A model generated the notes under the pieces. That model saw only the letters and a program-made list of their open reading frames with translations, was not told the DNA's origin and did no database searches. Of a stretch of 64,000 nucleotides of DNA, positions 1 through 9,859 are shown piece after piece. Origin of the DNA: Clitopilus passeckerianus (Eukaryota; Basidiomycota; Agaricomycetes; Agaricales; Entolomataceae); the NCBI GenBank assembly GCA_944990035.1, contig CALYLX010000133.1, forward strand, positions 62,001 through 126,000, written 5' to 3'. Each line of letters begins with the position of its first letter. The first letter of the stretch is position 1. A program made the position numbers and the translations under genes.

Positions 1-397
1 CCCTTTAACTCCGGTCCGGGAAGGCCGATACCTCCGCAAAAGCCACTCTAATCTGACAGATGGAATGCTTGGACGCTCAGCGAACCCTTGGTGATCTCTC
101 ATCGTAAGTGACAGCCATTTTGGAATTCATTCAACTCGAAGACTAAACAAATGCGGATTCAATGACCCGTAAAATTCTATCATGTGTACAATTCCGTATG
201 TCAAAAATTGAATTCCGGAATCCACAATGTGATGTTTGACTACCTTCTAGCTCGTTTTATTTTGGATGCTTGACGTGTAGGACATAAACCCGGTATAGCA
301 CTCGGCGAACCTCAGGCTATTTAATCTAGCTCTTGAATCCACAAACCTTCAATCTCCTCGCCACGAGTCACCAAACCAACCTTCTACTCCTATCAAC
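1..397. other. Upstream region of the first CFEM gene; no gene seen
   Basis: No coding exon is supported here. Parts of it resemble 5755-5950, which lies upstream of the second CFEM pair: both have a GGCCGA...GCCACTCT block followed by a TGTCAAA...TTGAATTC block. This suggests the promoter region was duplicated together with the genes. Confidence 0.5.
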
Positions 398-751
398 ATG
401 CCTTCTTACAAACCTTTCGCTATTCTGTGCTTCCTCTTCTTTGCCACGACAGGTGCAGCAGCCTTCTCTGGACCACTTCCACGCGACATCGTAGCACGAG
501 AGGCAGAAGCCGTTGCCGCGAGTGGCTGCATTTCATGCGTCGCAAAAGCGTTGAATAGTTCTAAGTGGTGAGTCGACGTCGCATGAGTACACTTCTGAGC
601 GGCACGATACTAACGTCTTGCCACCAGTGGCACTGCAAAATGTCTCTGTGGAGACAGCAAATTCAAATCTGCCGCTCTAGGATGCGCGTCCAAATGTCCC
701 GACGTAAATCCTAGCCAGGCACTTAGTGTCGTCAACCAGTTCTGCAAGTAG
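398..751 (+). CDS. Small secreted CFEM-type cysteine-rich protein
   Basis: Predicted 97-aa secreted protein in two exons, 398-567 and 628-751, with a GTGAGT donor. Residues 1 to about 22 form a hydrophobic signal peptide. A short pro-region follows, then eight cysteines spaced C-x2-C-x9-C-x4-C-x-C-x11-C-x3-C-x15-C, which is the CFEM arrangement. The chain stops one residue after the last cysteine, so there is no GPI anchor and the product should be released. CFEM proteins bind haem or act as surface or effector proteins. The Asp that in studied haem-binding members sits just before the C-x-C pair is absent here (GTAK instead), so haem binding is doubtful. The locus at 6928 is a broken paralogue with the same intron position. 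The family call is from cysteine spacing; the role is inferred. Confidence 0.82.
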
Positions 752-971
752 GGGACGCCTTACGGTTAAGCGTTATTGGGGCGAGGATGACGAGAAGATA
801 CTAACCACAAAATCGACCCATGTATCCGTTTTATGCCATGCAAATCGAGGGATTTATGCAGATACACTCACGATGTGCGATTCACCTTGAGAAGCATTCA
901 GCGACGTCCCTCCGTTCTCATAGGAGTCACAGCACCTCGGGGTTAGAACTATGAGCTATCGTCCCACCCTG

Positions 972-978
972 TATAAAA
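972..978 (+). promoter_or_regulatory. TATA box of the CFEM-like gene at 1042
   Basis: TATAAAA lies 64 bp before the ATG at 1042. The paralogue at 7614 has an equivalent TATAAA about 76 bp before its start. Confidence 0.5.
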
Positions 979-1041
979 TGAGTTGGAAGTTATGGTACAC
1001 TCTGTAGCCAACGAAATCGTCCGAACTCGTCAATTGCATAC

Positions 1042-1349
1042 ATGAAACTCTTCGCAACTCTTGTTCTCATCACTGTGACTGCCATGGGCGTCGAGGCTGT
1101 CAATAGGTGCGAGCAGAACTGCTCGCTGGAATCTATCATGAAAAGCGGCACTACGTGCAAGAGCTTGTAAGTTGTGCAACTGCTCAAACGCTCTATATTG
1201 GTTCTCAAACTGCCGCCAGATTTGATTTTCGTTGCATTTGTCACGACAAGACGTTCCAAGATTACACTAGAAAATGCTTACGTCGGTGCACGAAGGCAGA
1301 GTTCGAGGAGGCACTGCACGATCAAGAGGTTTTTTGCCAAGGTTATTGA
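1042..1349 (+). CDS. Small secreted CFEM-like cysteine-rich protein
   Basis: 84-aa secreted protein, exons 1042-1166 and 1220-1349 (53-bp intron, GTAAGT donor, phase 2). Residues 1-20 are a signal peptide ending near MGVEA. The mature part has eight cysteines spaced C-x3-C-x11-C-x7-C-x-C-x11-C-x3-C-x15-C, so its second half has the same spacing as the CFEM protein at 398 while the first half is longer. It carries FDFRCIC, with an Asp three residues before the C-x-C pair, where the haem-iron ligand lies in characterised CFEM proteins. The paralogue at 7614 keeps the intron position and phase but has Glu there (EFKCIC). It sits 290 bp after the CFEM gene at 398 on the same strand, and this pair is repeated at 6928/7614. 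CFEM membership is an inference from spacing. Confidence 0.8.
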
Positions 1350-1592
1350 ATATGACGGGTCGATGAGGTTACTGTGTAGCCTACGATTCCGAAACGTCCA
1401 GTCCGCATTAGAACGACTGATGTGGTATGGTGGGGGAATCGGTATCAGCGTCTCGAATAGATCCACCTGGACCTGGGTTCTTTACACGCTAAATGATGCT
1501 CCGAATCCGATCCTAGGCGTCGCTCGTTCACTTCTCCCCGAGTTACTACGTTTCTTGGTCTTAAAAATTGAAACGCTGGGATAAACAGGGCA

Positions 1593-2287
1593 CTATATAC
1601 TTCCGCTCATTGTGAGGCCACACCCTAAGCACCCGCCAATCATTCCATCCTCCGAAATACCACCGCGAAAATAGGTGTCATCAAGATAGAGAAGGATCAG
1701 AAGCATCCACCGGAATTCGGTAATCGAGACTCCATACTCTAGGACCAGTTTGGCGTTTTTCGAAGGCCTCGTCGGCTTTGACTTGTACTTGTAAAAGGTC
1801 ACGGTTGGTTGCAAGTTTGGGGCGCCGCCGGGTGAAATAATGGGAAACGCCTACTAAAAGTTAGATTCCGTATAATAGCATACAAGGCCAGACACACCTT
1901 CCATGTCGATTCGTACGGGACATACACCATAAGAAATGAGCCAGTGCCGACCGTCCATCTCCAGGCATACGAGTACCTACGCGCACAAGTCAAATGAAAT
2001 TTCAGTCTCATAAACAGCGAGGAAACTCACCCATCCATCTTCTCACTTTTGGCGACTTTTTCGACGAAGAACTTTACTCCATCCACTTCAATTGCTTTCT
2101 CAGCCCAGTGCGCCGCGCCGACCTGCTGGCCATCAGAGGAAACGAGGAGTGTCGTGTCCTTCTTCGATTCGCCCCAAGTAGTGTTAAGCGTATAGTTCTT
2201 GGAGGATTTGCTCGTTTCAGTTGAGAAACTTGTTAGAACCGAGTCGTTGTACTTGTCCCTATTGTTGAAGGTATATTCTGTCGTCAT
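1593..2287 (-). CDS. DUF6593 family protein (copy 1)
   Basis: 197-aa protein on the minus strand, exons 2031-2287, 1898-1976 and 1593-1850. It opens with the family signature MTTEYTFNN. A second short exon carries a W-x-W pair and ends in TWK, and the last exon has the Y-K-Y-K-S-K motif followed by a hydrophobic stretch (WMLLILLYL). This fits DUF6593, a basidiomycete family of about 190 aa and unknown function. The middle exon is 79 bp, as in the copies at 21839, 55092 and 56488. No signal peptide is seen. It differs most from the other nine loci in the window, particularly after the hydrophobic segment. Function is unknown. Confidence 0.75.
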
Positions 2288-2786
2288 GGTGTTCCTCGGA
2301 AACAACTACGGCCAGACCGTCGATATGTGGTGTAGAAATTCCTCGTTTTAAGCTGGCGAGCATTGTCCTGAGGGTAGTTAGGCTGTGCCCGCCATTTCAG
2401 TGCATTTTCCACACGAACAAGAGATACTAAGGCAGTGCAAGGAACCATCACACGTCGAAGATTCTGATTCCAAAGGTTCAATTGATAGATCCAGAGCCAG
2501 TCAGCACACTCTATCCCTCGAAGTTAGTGTTTTCACAAGTGTGCAGATCGAAACCTTAGGGAGTGTAAGTAAATGATGCTTGGAGGTGAAGTCAGGCTGG
2601 TGTTGTGACAGGCGTGAGACTTTCCCAGGTAAGTTCTGTAGATGGCCGGCCCTAATGCAGCAATTCAAGGTGACTGCCGTGACATGTCACAGGTTCTACG
2701 GATTCCCAATCTTTTCTGGCTTCGAATGCTCTAGATCCTTCCTCTTGAGGCGACGTCATACAGCTGCTCGTTTGGTTTTGCTCGAG
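2288..2786. other. Intergenic; no gene seen
   Basis: Lies between the minus-strand DUF6593 start and the tRNA. Short open frames only, without splice or family support. Confidence 0.5.
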
Positions 2787-2866
2787 GTCCCAGTCGATTA
2801 GGGGTTAAATCACATCGTTGTGGCACACACTCCGATGAGCCGGAGGTTCGAATCCTCCCTGGGACA
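2787..2866 (+). tRNA. tRNA with 8-nt intron, anticodon probably GTG (His)
   Basis: The 80-nt sequence folds as a complete cloverleaf. Acceptor arms GTCCCAG and CTGGGAC pair perfectly over 7 bp with discriminator A. The D stem is GATT/AATC, the anticodon stem CATCG/CGATG, and the T arm GGAGG-TTCGAAT-CCTCC is perfect, giving a consensus B box. The anticodon loop region is 15 nt. Placing the intron at the usual site after position 37 gives loop TTGTGG plus C, anticodon GTG, and an 8-nt intron CACACACT. A T-run (TTTT) follows at about 2870. If there were no intron the loop would be far too long. The histidine assignment rests on this splice model. Confidence 0.75.
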
Positions 2867-3292
2867 TATGTTTTGTCACTCTGGCGGGCGAAAGGTCATG
2901 TTTTCAACGAATAGTTTCCTACCACCAGGGCCCATCAGACAACCCCACCCATTCGTATCAGGTTACGGAATCTGCGTAGCGTCAGCTGCCGGAGTCCAGT
3001 GTACGCTAGAAGGATAAGTCTACCTCAGGGCGGGATTACATCAATGCAAACGTCAGCTTGCCCTCACACGACCTTCGTCGGCGCTCGATAAATAGCAGAT
3101 CTGTAAGTCGTATGACTGTCATGCGATATATAAGCCTGATGGCTTCTGATTTTCGAAGGTCACGTCGACAGAAGTTAGGCGGTCTGGAGGTTGGCAAAGA
3201 TCTTACTCACCAAAGGAAAGGGTGTATAAAGTCGAGTTATGATAACGGTGCGAACCCATCTTTCCTCCCTCACTTATAGCTTAGTATCTAGG
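2867..3292. other. Intergenic, upstream of HsbA-like gene
   Basis: No coding exon supported. A TATAAA at 3225-3230 lies 63 bp before the ATG at 3293 and is the likely core promoter. Confidence 0.5.
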
Positions 3293-3933
3293 ATGAGACT
3301 TCTTTCTCTCTTCGCAGTCTGCACACTCTCCATGGCTGCAATCGCACAAACCGTCGACGATGTGAAGGCCGATTTCGGCGATCTCCTGGATCTTGCCAAA
3401 CAACTCGACAACGCTGTTAATGCTATGCCAACATCTGGCGGCACTCTGGCTTCAGCATTGGTATATCCCTAATCATCTCTACTAGACCTTCCGTTATAAC
3501 ATTTTTGGTAGGCCGCACACAACGCTGCTGTCACCTTCAAGTCTGCGCTAGACGATACAATCAACGATGTTGAGGTGTGTCTCGCTCCGCAGTAGAGGTC
3601 AGCTATGCTCATAGAACTGTTCCTCAGGCGATACCAACCATTCCGGAGTCGGTTATAGACGGCTTGTTGCCAACCCTGCAGCAGATTGGTAGCATCGTAG
3701 AACACGCCCTTCAGGGCATTGCCGAGAGAAAGCCCGCTTTCGACAGTCTTCCTGTTGGCGGCCTTTCTGCCCTCGTCAAACAGGATATTGTTGGTTTGCG
3801 AGCAAGCTTCTACTCGCTCCTAACCGCTTTAGGGATCCGCGCTTCGGTAAATTTGTTTGGTCTACCCCCAGAGCAGGCCATTGCTGATGATGATTCAGTC
3901 CCCTGTGCAACCTGTCATTCTTGGGCTTCGTGA
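3293..3933 (+). CDS. Secreted hydrophobic surface-binding protein A (HsbA)-like protein
   Basis: 178-aa protein from exons 3293-3460, 3512-3574 and 3628-3933, all joined in phase 0. Residues 1-19 are a signal peptide ending ...AIAQ. The rest is a predicted all-helical domain with HsbA landmarks: an N-terminal helix VDDVKADF, a SGGTLASAL turn, a middle exon rich in A/T/D/N, then a longer helical region with ERKPAFDSLPVGGL. HsbA proteins bind hydrophobic surfaces and in moulds recruit cutinase-like enzymes. This is the only intact one of three tandem copies (3293, 4411, 5285); the 63-bp middle exon is the same length in all three. The C-terminus after LTALG is unlike copy 2 (GLVFSP), and a GTAAAT site at about 3847 might be an alternative donor, so the last 28 residues are uncertain. 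Confidence 0.8.
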
Positions 3934-4410
3934 TCAGGTAGATGATGCGTTTGCTTCCGCGGAACTGGCATATTCGTGAACACTGCGTCTTGACTTTCTG
4001 ACCTACAGACCCTTGTATACTCTCGAACTTATCGATATGCATCTTTGTTCTGGCGTTCGCGAGCAATCTTGAGGTCGTCGGCCATTGGACGCATTCAATA
4101 TGACTGCACCCGAAACGCCACAACGCATATCCATCATCACGTGCCATATGATGGCCGTTGTCTGAGAGTCAGAACTGAGATACATGTCAACGCTACCACG
4201 ACTAGACGCAATTCACCTACTATTCATCGACTGCATGACCTCTGCATGTGATGATGCGACGACCGTCGGGACCCGTTACCCTTACCAGGTGCTGTCAAAC
4301 GGTGGAGGAAATTGGCCAGCGTCGGTCTGCCCTGGCCTGGACCTTTCTCAGCTCGACACCACCAAACCATATAAATGCACGGATATCTTCTGAGTTAAAA
4401 TGTAGTCAAA
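3934..4410. other. Intergenic, upstream of second HsbA-like locus
   Basis: No gene supported. TATAAA at 4370-4375 lies 41 bp before the ATG at 4411, so the core promoter survives even though the gene downstream is broken. Confidence 0.5.
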
Positions 4411-4970
4411 ATGCGCGTGCTCACCTTCTTGTTGACTTTGAGTGCTCTTTCCATCTTTGTCCTCGCTCAGACTGTCCCTATTATTGAGGCTAATCTTGCC
4501 GAAATATTAACCCAGGTTACCGCTATTTCGAATGGGGTCACAGCTTTTCCTAATGCGGGAGGCACTTTGACGCAAGCTCTGGTACGTTCTTCTCAGAAAG
4601 AAGTCTCTCGCCTAGTCGGTAATTAGCTGTAGGCTCTTCACAGTTCGTTCGGGACTGTAACAACGAAGGTCAATGACACAGTCAACGACATAGAGGTGAG
4701 CCTCTGTCATGAGGCCTAATTTTCTATCTCATATTCTCTTAGAGTACTCCCAGACCCATCCCAGCCGCCGATCTAGCTTAAATGGCGCCAACTGTGCATG
4801 AAATCGCGACCATTATCGATAACATTATTGGAGGTATCGACTCTAAGAAATCGGCTTTTGATGCGCTACCGATCGGTGGTATTTACAGTCTAGTCAAGAG
4901 TGATGCAGTGGCATTACAGCAGGCATTCGATGGTGTCGAGAATGCCTTAGGTCTGGTGTTTAGTCCGTGA
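4411..4970 (+). pseudogene. HsbA-like gene, copy 2, with in-frame stop
   Basis: Exons 4411-4581, 4633-4695 and from about 4743 to 4970 match the intact copy at 3293 in order, phase and length (middle exon 63 bp in both). It has a signal peptide (ending VLAQ), a GGTLTQAL turn and the block KKSAFDALPIGG in the last exon. In the frame set by both flanks, exon 3 reads TAA at 4779-4781, where the intact copy has Leu. No alternative acceptor restores the frame past it. A protein would stop near residue 130, before the third-exon helices. It may be a recent pseudogene or a truncated secreted product. Confidence 0.65.
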
Positions 4971-5284
4971 TGTGAAGACCTGCCGGATGAACTTATGGCT
5001 TGAGTTTATGCCTATCTGCTTCAGAGGCCTTGGAGGCGGCAATTATCGCAGGGTATAATACATCGAAATGTTGTTTGTATACCTCTTTACATTCCAATCT
5101 CTCGGATAAACCACCGGCGGAACTCTCCATCACGCCCTCACAGACGTACGGTCGATTGTATTGAAATCTCAAGTCCCTGCTATCGGAGTATCATCATCTC
5201 TCGAATTGACAGACGTAAACAAGCACGCCATCGTTCCGTTATAAGGCCAACATTCCCATACCCAACGGCAGCACCCAAGATACA
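4971..5284. other. Spacer with a small HsbA remnant
   Basis: At 5110-5139 the plus strand encodes TTGGTLHHAL, matching the GGTL turn of the neighbouring HsbA-like genes. It is probably a fragment of a fourth copy. Confidence 0.4.
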
Positions 5285-5720
5285 ATGCAGCTCCCTCGTT
5301 TCCTATTCTATACTGGCTATTGTTCCCTTCTTGTCGTCTCCCAGACCATCAACATCATCAAGGCTGATCTAGCGACGATTACCATCCAGGAAAAGCGAGT
5401 TGACGCTGACCTTCGAGCTTTTCCGCCGGCGACTGCGATCTTGAATGCCTTCCAGGTTCGTAGCACTGTCTACGAGATATATCAATAACACTATAGTACC
5501 AAGATATTCAGACGATCTCCAACGAAGTGATCACACTCAGATCCACCCAGCAGACTTCTCAGCTACACATCTCGGTAAGAGATCTCTCATCCCATGAATT
5601 TAGTAGGCTCCATTAGAATAGCCTAGGAACTCTACGAACCAGGCTATATTGGACAGGTGGTCAGCGGTCAAAAGCAGGAATGATTCCCTCAACACGTTCT
5701 TCCTCATATTTTAAAGGCAG
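5285..5720 (+). pseudogene. HsbA-like gene, copy 3, decayed
   Basis: A signal-peptide-like start (MQLPRFLF...VVSQ), the helix INIIKADLA and a degraded GGTL region (PPATAILNAF) form exon 1 (5285 to about 5455). A 63-bp second exon follows at 5512-5574, identical in length to the two upstream copies. The third exon cannot be read through: the part aligning with the ERKPAFDSLP block contains TGA near 5680. The N-terminal Cys and Tyr residues are also unlike the other copies. I take it as a pseudogene, though a truncated secreted peptide is possible. Confidence 0.55.
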
Positions 5721-6859
5721 GAATTCATGATATCAGGAGGAAACGTCCTCGTGTAGCCCCCCTAAATCCAGCCGGGCCGAAAATGCCGCTATCTCCGTCG
5801 GCGCCACTCTGACATGGTGCAATAATATGATTTGTTAAATGGGTGCGCCCTTGTAACTCTAGCATGGTGAGCATAGGGTAATGCGAGTTGGTACCACATC
5901 CTTTATGTAGAAATGTGTCAAACATTGAATTCTATGGAACGAGCAAGCACATACTTGTGAAGATTAACATTAAACATTTGTGGTCCAAGTTTGATGTAGT
6001 ACCCAACCACCATAAGATTTATTCAGGCTGGAAAAGTCCCATGAGTATATTTACGACAGCTTTACAGCAAGTTTTCAGCAAAAAGGTGTTGTGGCAATGC
6101 CAAAGCCACACCTGATTTCACAGGAAACCCGCAGGAAATCTTGGAATTAAAAATATATTATATACTTTTTAGGGTTCGCCAAGATCAGTCGTGTGCAGAC
6201 CATATCCTTGCCTTCTTACTCCACGCTTTCAGCTATTCTAAATATCTGCTCTTTTCGTCTGGCGCAAGGTCTGGCGGTGGTTATGAATTCAGGCTCTTCA
6301 ATAGATACAGAACTGATCATTTTAATGTGAGAATAAGTATGATGGAGATATTTATTTCTCATCATATTAGCCATCTGGTCCACCATTGGTTCAATGACAG
6401 ACCAATCTTACGAAACGGTCAGTTGAATGCCTAAGCCTTGGACTTGTTCGTTCGACTCTGAATCAATCGAAGGCCCATCGAGTTGGTATTCAAAATCCGA
6501 TCACGCGCGTCTCCGAGCCTGAGCACAGCCGCAAGTCACACACTGGGAGGCCTGTGCTAAGCGAACTATTTATTCTCACGATCGTATGCATTCGTCGCAC
6601 GCCTTAGCATTCTGGGCTCGCCTGGCATATAGGGGACTCGGAGCTACGCTCCCCAACTAATCGTTCGATGAGGCCCTCTCGGGACTTCGTCGATGTCAAT
6701 CTGGGAGATACGTCGGCCTCCTAGAACTCATAATCAAGTCGATATAGCTATAACAGATCGGGACGGAATTGGAGTCATAAGTCTAAACTCTGTCCACCTT
6801 CACAACTATGAATTCACGTACACACCCTCAGGGTAATTATGCTAATAGGCCTCAATATG
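5721..6859. other. A+T-rich intergenic region
   Basis: About 1.1 kb with no supported gene. The first 230 bp resemble 1-240, upstream of the other CFEM pair. The stretch at about 5990-6450 is A+T-rich and has no counterpart there, so it looks inserted. Confidence 0.45.
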
Positions 6860-6866
6860 TATAAAA
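6860..6866 (+). promoter_or_regulatory. TATA box of the broken CFEM gene
   Basis: TATAAAA lies 62 bp before the ATG at 6928 and remains intact although the gene is disrupted. Confidence 0.45.
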
Positions 6867-6927
6867 GGTTCGAATTTCTCGATCCCACTTACCTTCAACC
6901 CCGATTGATCGCCATCTACTCGCAACC

Positions 6928-7283
6928 ATGCTTTCCTCCAAGCCATTTACAGTCCTCACTGTATTCCTCGTCACTCTTACCAGTGTGAACGCATTTCCTT
7001 GCTCCTATGCCCGAGATCTCATAATACGAGACGAGAAAGTATCTCAGGCTAGCGGATGTATCGCCTGCATCGCAAATGCACTGAATACTTCGAAATGATG
7101 GGTCTTGTGGTTTATACCTACTATCGCCCTCGTGAGCACGTGCACTGATACACAACAACTCAGTGGGACCATGAAGTGCCTTTGCGATGATAGCGCTTTC
7201 CGAGATGCTGTCCTTGTGCCTCACAGTGTTCTGATATTTATCCAACGGATGCCTTGAACATGGTGACGAGGGTCTGCAAGTGA
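6928..7283 (+). pseudogene. Broken paralogue of the CFEM gene at 398
   Basis: Exon 1 encodes a signal peptide (MLSSKPFTVL...) and SGCIACIANALNTSK, clearly paralogous to the gene at 398. Two lesions are visible. The donor that is GTGAGT in the intact copy reads ATGGGT here, so TGA at 7096-7098 ends the frame. In exon 2 (from 7164) the frame is right through DDSAFRDAV, but a few bases are then missing, and the remaining CFEM half (CASQC...RVCK, TGA 7281-7283) lies in another frame. All eight cysteine codons can still be found. The decay is recent enough that the reading is unambiguous. Confidence 0.78.
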
Positions 7284-7531
7284 TTCGAATCAAGATCGCG
7301 ACGGAGACGCAGGGTGGGGATCATGGTAGAAGAGGTAGCTCCTACAGTCTCACCGTATCGAAAAAAGTGAATTATATGAGGATTGAAGAGCCGTATACTC
7401 TGCCTTGATCATATATTCTGTCTTTCCTGAACCTCGACGAGCACGGAATGTAGGTGTAAGGGCCTACAGATCTCGTATTCGGTTTAGCCTGTACAGCCGA
7501 GCAAGCGAATTGTCAATGCCAGCACAACCAA

Positions 7532-7537
7532 TATAAA
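7532..7537 (+). promoter_or_regulatory. TATA box of the CFEM-like gene at 7614
   Basis: TATAAA about 76 bp before the ATG at 7614. Confidence 0.45.
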
Positions 7538-7613
7538 GACCCTGGCGAGAACATTCCTCCCGTCCTTCGCCCTCCACCTTTGACACGTCTCTCGCCCTGT
7601 CCTCCAGTCCACC

Positions 7614-8006
7614 ATGAAGGTTTCCGTCGTCCTTGCCCTTATCCTTTCTACCGTCCTCTCTGTCAATGCAGTGAACCAATGCGAGCAAGACTGCTCAAAC
7701 GAGTCTATCAAGAAGAGTGGAACAACCTGTAAGACGATGTACGTATTCTCTACATCCCTCTTCTCCGCGTTTCCCCGTCTCGGGTTCCCGGTGTTGTGAA
7801 CGTCCATCGCGATCTGCATTCGTCCATCCCTCCCATTTGGCTGAAATCGAACTGACTCCGCAATACATAGCCTCGAATTCAAGTGCATCTGCAAGGACAA
7901 GAAGTTCAAGGATTACGCGCGTAACTGTCTACAAAAGAATTGTACCAAGGAGGAGATTGCGGAGGCCGAGAGGGACCAGCAGCACTATTGTGCTAACTAC
8001 CAGTGA
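7614..8006 (+). CDS. Small secreted CFEM-like cysteine-rich protein (paralogue of 1042)
   Basis: 86-aa protein, exons 7614-7738 and 7871-8006, with a 132-bp intron in the same position and phase as the 53-bp intron of its paralogue at 1042. A signal peptide covers about residues 1-20 (ends VNA). Eight cysteines are spaced C-x3-C-x11-C-x7-C-x-C-x11-C-x4-C-x15-C. The C-terminal half is rich in Lys/Glu. The residue matching the haem-ligand Asp is Glu (EFKCIC). It follows the broken CFEM pseudogene by 330 bp, so this half of the duplicated pair has been kept while its partner decayed. Confidence 0.8.
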
Positions 8007-9203
8007 GGGAGAAGCGGGCGATTGGTTGAGATGTGGTTCGCTCATCTTCTACGGTGTCTGATGTCACGAAGCCTTATTGACTCTGCCCCTTCCGTTTCAG
8101 ATAGGACGAATCAGCTCTGGATGGTGGAGAATAGTTCTGGCCGTGCTTATCTATACCCATACCTGTCGGTCGATGAGAAATATACCAGGTTTTCTAATAA
8201 CGGGAACCTTTCACACTTGAGGCTTTCCGTGGTTCGGTTGCTGCTGGAGGATATACGAGGTTCTTGACGAAAGAAAAGTATCCTGAGTGTCTTGTGCTGT
8301 AAGCAAACGTGGATGGGGCTCCATCGTTCTGGTTAGCGATTAAATTGTTACGTCTAGAGCTGGGAATCTCTGTTCGCGATGCCACAACTACATTTAGCTC
8401 TCGGCCCTTGACGATGATCCCAGTTAAAGCAGGAGGACCACCACCTGCAAGTTCACGAGGATTGCTCTGGAACGGCGTCATGCTGTGCCTGGAGGGGTCT
8501 AGAGTGCTGATTTAAGCCCACCCATGTGGGCTTGCTCTGCCTTAATACAACAGTCCTCGTTTTGTGCCGCAGAAGAGGGGAAAGGGTGGCGATTACCACA
8601 CTGAATCAATGGGGTCCGTCAGGTATGCGTTCAATTCTACATTTCTAGAAGATGCCAATGCTGCTTCAGTCCGAAAGCAGAGAAATAACGTGCGCCACAA
8701 CAAAACTGTAGCATTACATGTATCAGTACGTGATTAAACATACGACTTTTGGCATTCGTTGACCTCGGGTTCATGGGAGACGGATGGCATCCTCATCAGA
8801 CCTAGTTCGCAACTAATCGACGGCGCACCTCACACATACCCCCAGTCCCAACCTGGCACCACCAATCCGGCCTTGAAATCTGCGATGAGTCCGCGTCCTA
8901 CAACTAGCCTTGCAGCACAAGGTATTGCTGGCGGATGCCTTGGGACAACTACGTCATATCCGTATTGAGAAAATGTCACTTCGTTCTGTACAGGGCTTCC
9001 GATAATGTCCTGAAGGATCCATACCGGAAACATCACACATACACACACACCCATTGGATTGCACAAATACATTGCACCCTGAAATTTGTAAAGGCTAAGT
9101 AATGAAGTGTTTACGAGGCTATCTCTGCGTTAGTTAGGTTAGACCGTGGTCCTAGTAACATCCAAATCACACACCTTCGTTGGTAGTCGTAAAAGTTCAA
9201 AGC
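8007..9203. other. Intergenic; no gene seen
   Basis: About 1.2 kb between convergent genes. It has short frames only and a small (AC)n run near 9037-9051. Confidence 0.5.
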
Positions 9204-9859
9204 TCATGGGGTGACACGTACAGCGCAAGGTGTGAGGCCCTAAAGACAAAACTTCAGCGCGAGGTATCATCAAAGGAAGAAACAGAACGAACTGCGCAGT
9301 CGGAGGCGACCTTGCAGTGCCAATAACACTTCTCCTTACAAGTGGTAGCGTCAATGCCGACAACTTTCTTGACGTTCGGGTTTGCCTTGAGCGTAGGCCA
9401 CTCAGTCTCGAACCAGATGGTGGTCACCCACGTATCACCCGTAACCACATAGGCCTCAGGATTGGTATAGTCAGCAAACAGCTTGGAGCTGAGATCCCAC
9501 AAAGTGTGGCCAGATGCGGGGGAACCATTATCGGGCATAACAAACTTGGGCCCGCTGGTATTCTTGTTATAGTTGCACATAATTTGGCCGATGGTCGCGC
9601 CATTGACCTTGGCGGCACACTGCTCGGCGTTGGTCGTGACGCTCTTGTTGGCGATGCGACCGCTCCAGAAGATGGGTGTTGGCCTCATGGGGTTAGGGAA
9701 GTTGTCCATAATGAATTCCGGGGTGCTCCATTCCTTTTCGATCTTGGAGAGAACGGGCTGCACGCAGCTGTAGTCGAATGGTGGGGCGGCGGGAGCGGCG
9801 GAGGCCATGCCAGCAGCAGCGACAACAAACGAGAGGACAGAAAGACGGAGAGAAGGCAT
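9204..9859 (-). CDS. Secreted CD38/ADP-ribosyl-cyclase-like protein, copy A
   Basis: 200-aa secreted protein, exons 9293-9859 and 9204-9239; the 53-bp intron removes a frame that would otherwise end early. The start at 9859 is chosen because MPSLRLS begins a clean signal peptide (cut after about 20 residues, ...MASAAP) and matches the paralogue at 39587. In order the mature part has PTPIFWSG, ATIGQIMCNYN, LWDLSSKLFADY, TIWFETEWPTLK and a C-terminal Cys-rich end (TCKEKCYWHC, DCA). The order of a W-S block, an LW...FA helix and a hydrophobic strand with Glu resembles the CD38 fold, where two Trp and one Glu form the NAD+ site. NAD-glycohydrolase activity outside the cell is therefore a hypothesis. 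The two copies lie on opposite strands about 30 kb apart. Confidence 0.72.

Noticed and set aside
1174..1584. 136-codon plus-strand frame after the CFEM-like gene
   Set aside because: It overlaps the spliced CFEM-like exon 2 in another frame and has no signal peptide or paralogue.
9037..9051. (AC)n microsatellite
   Set aside because: Very short; no functional meaning.
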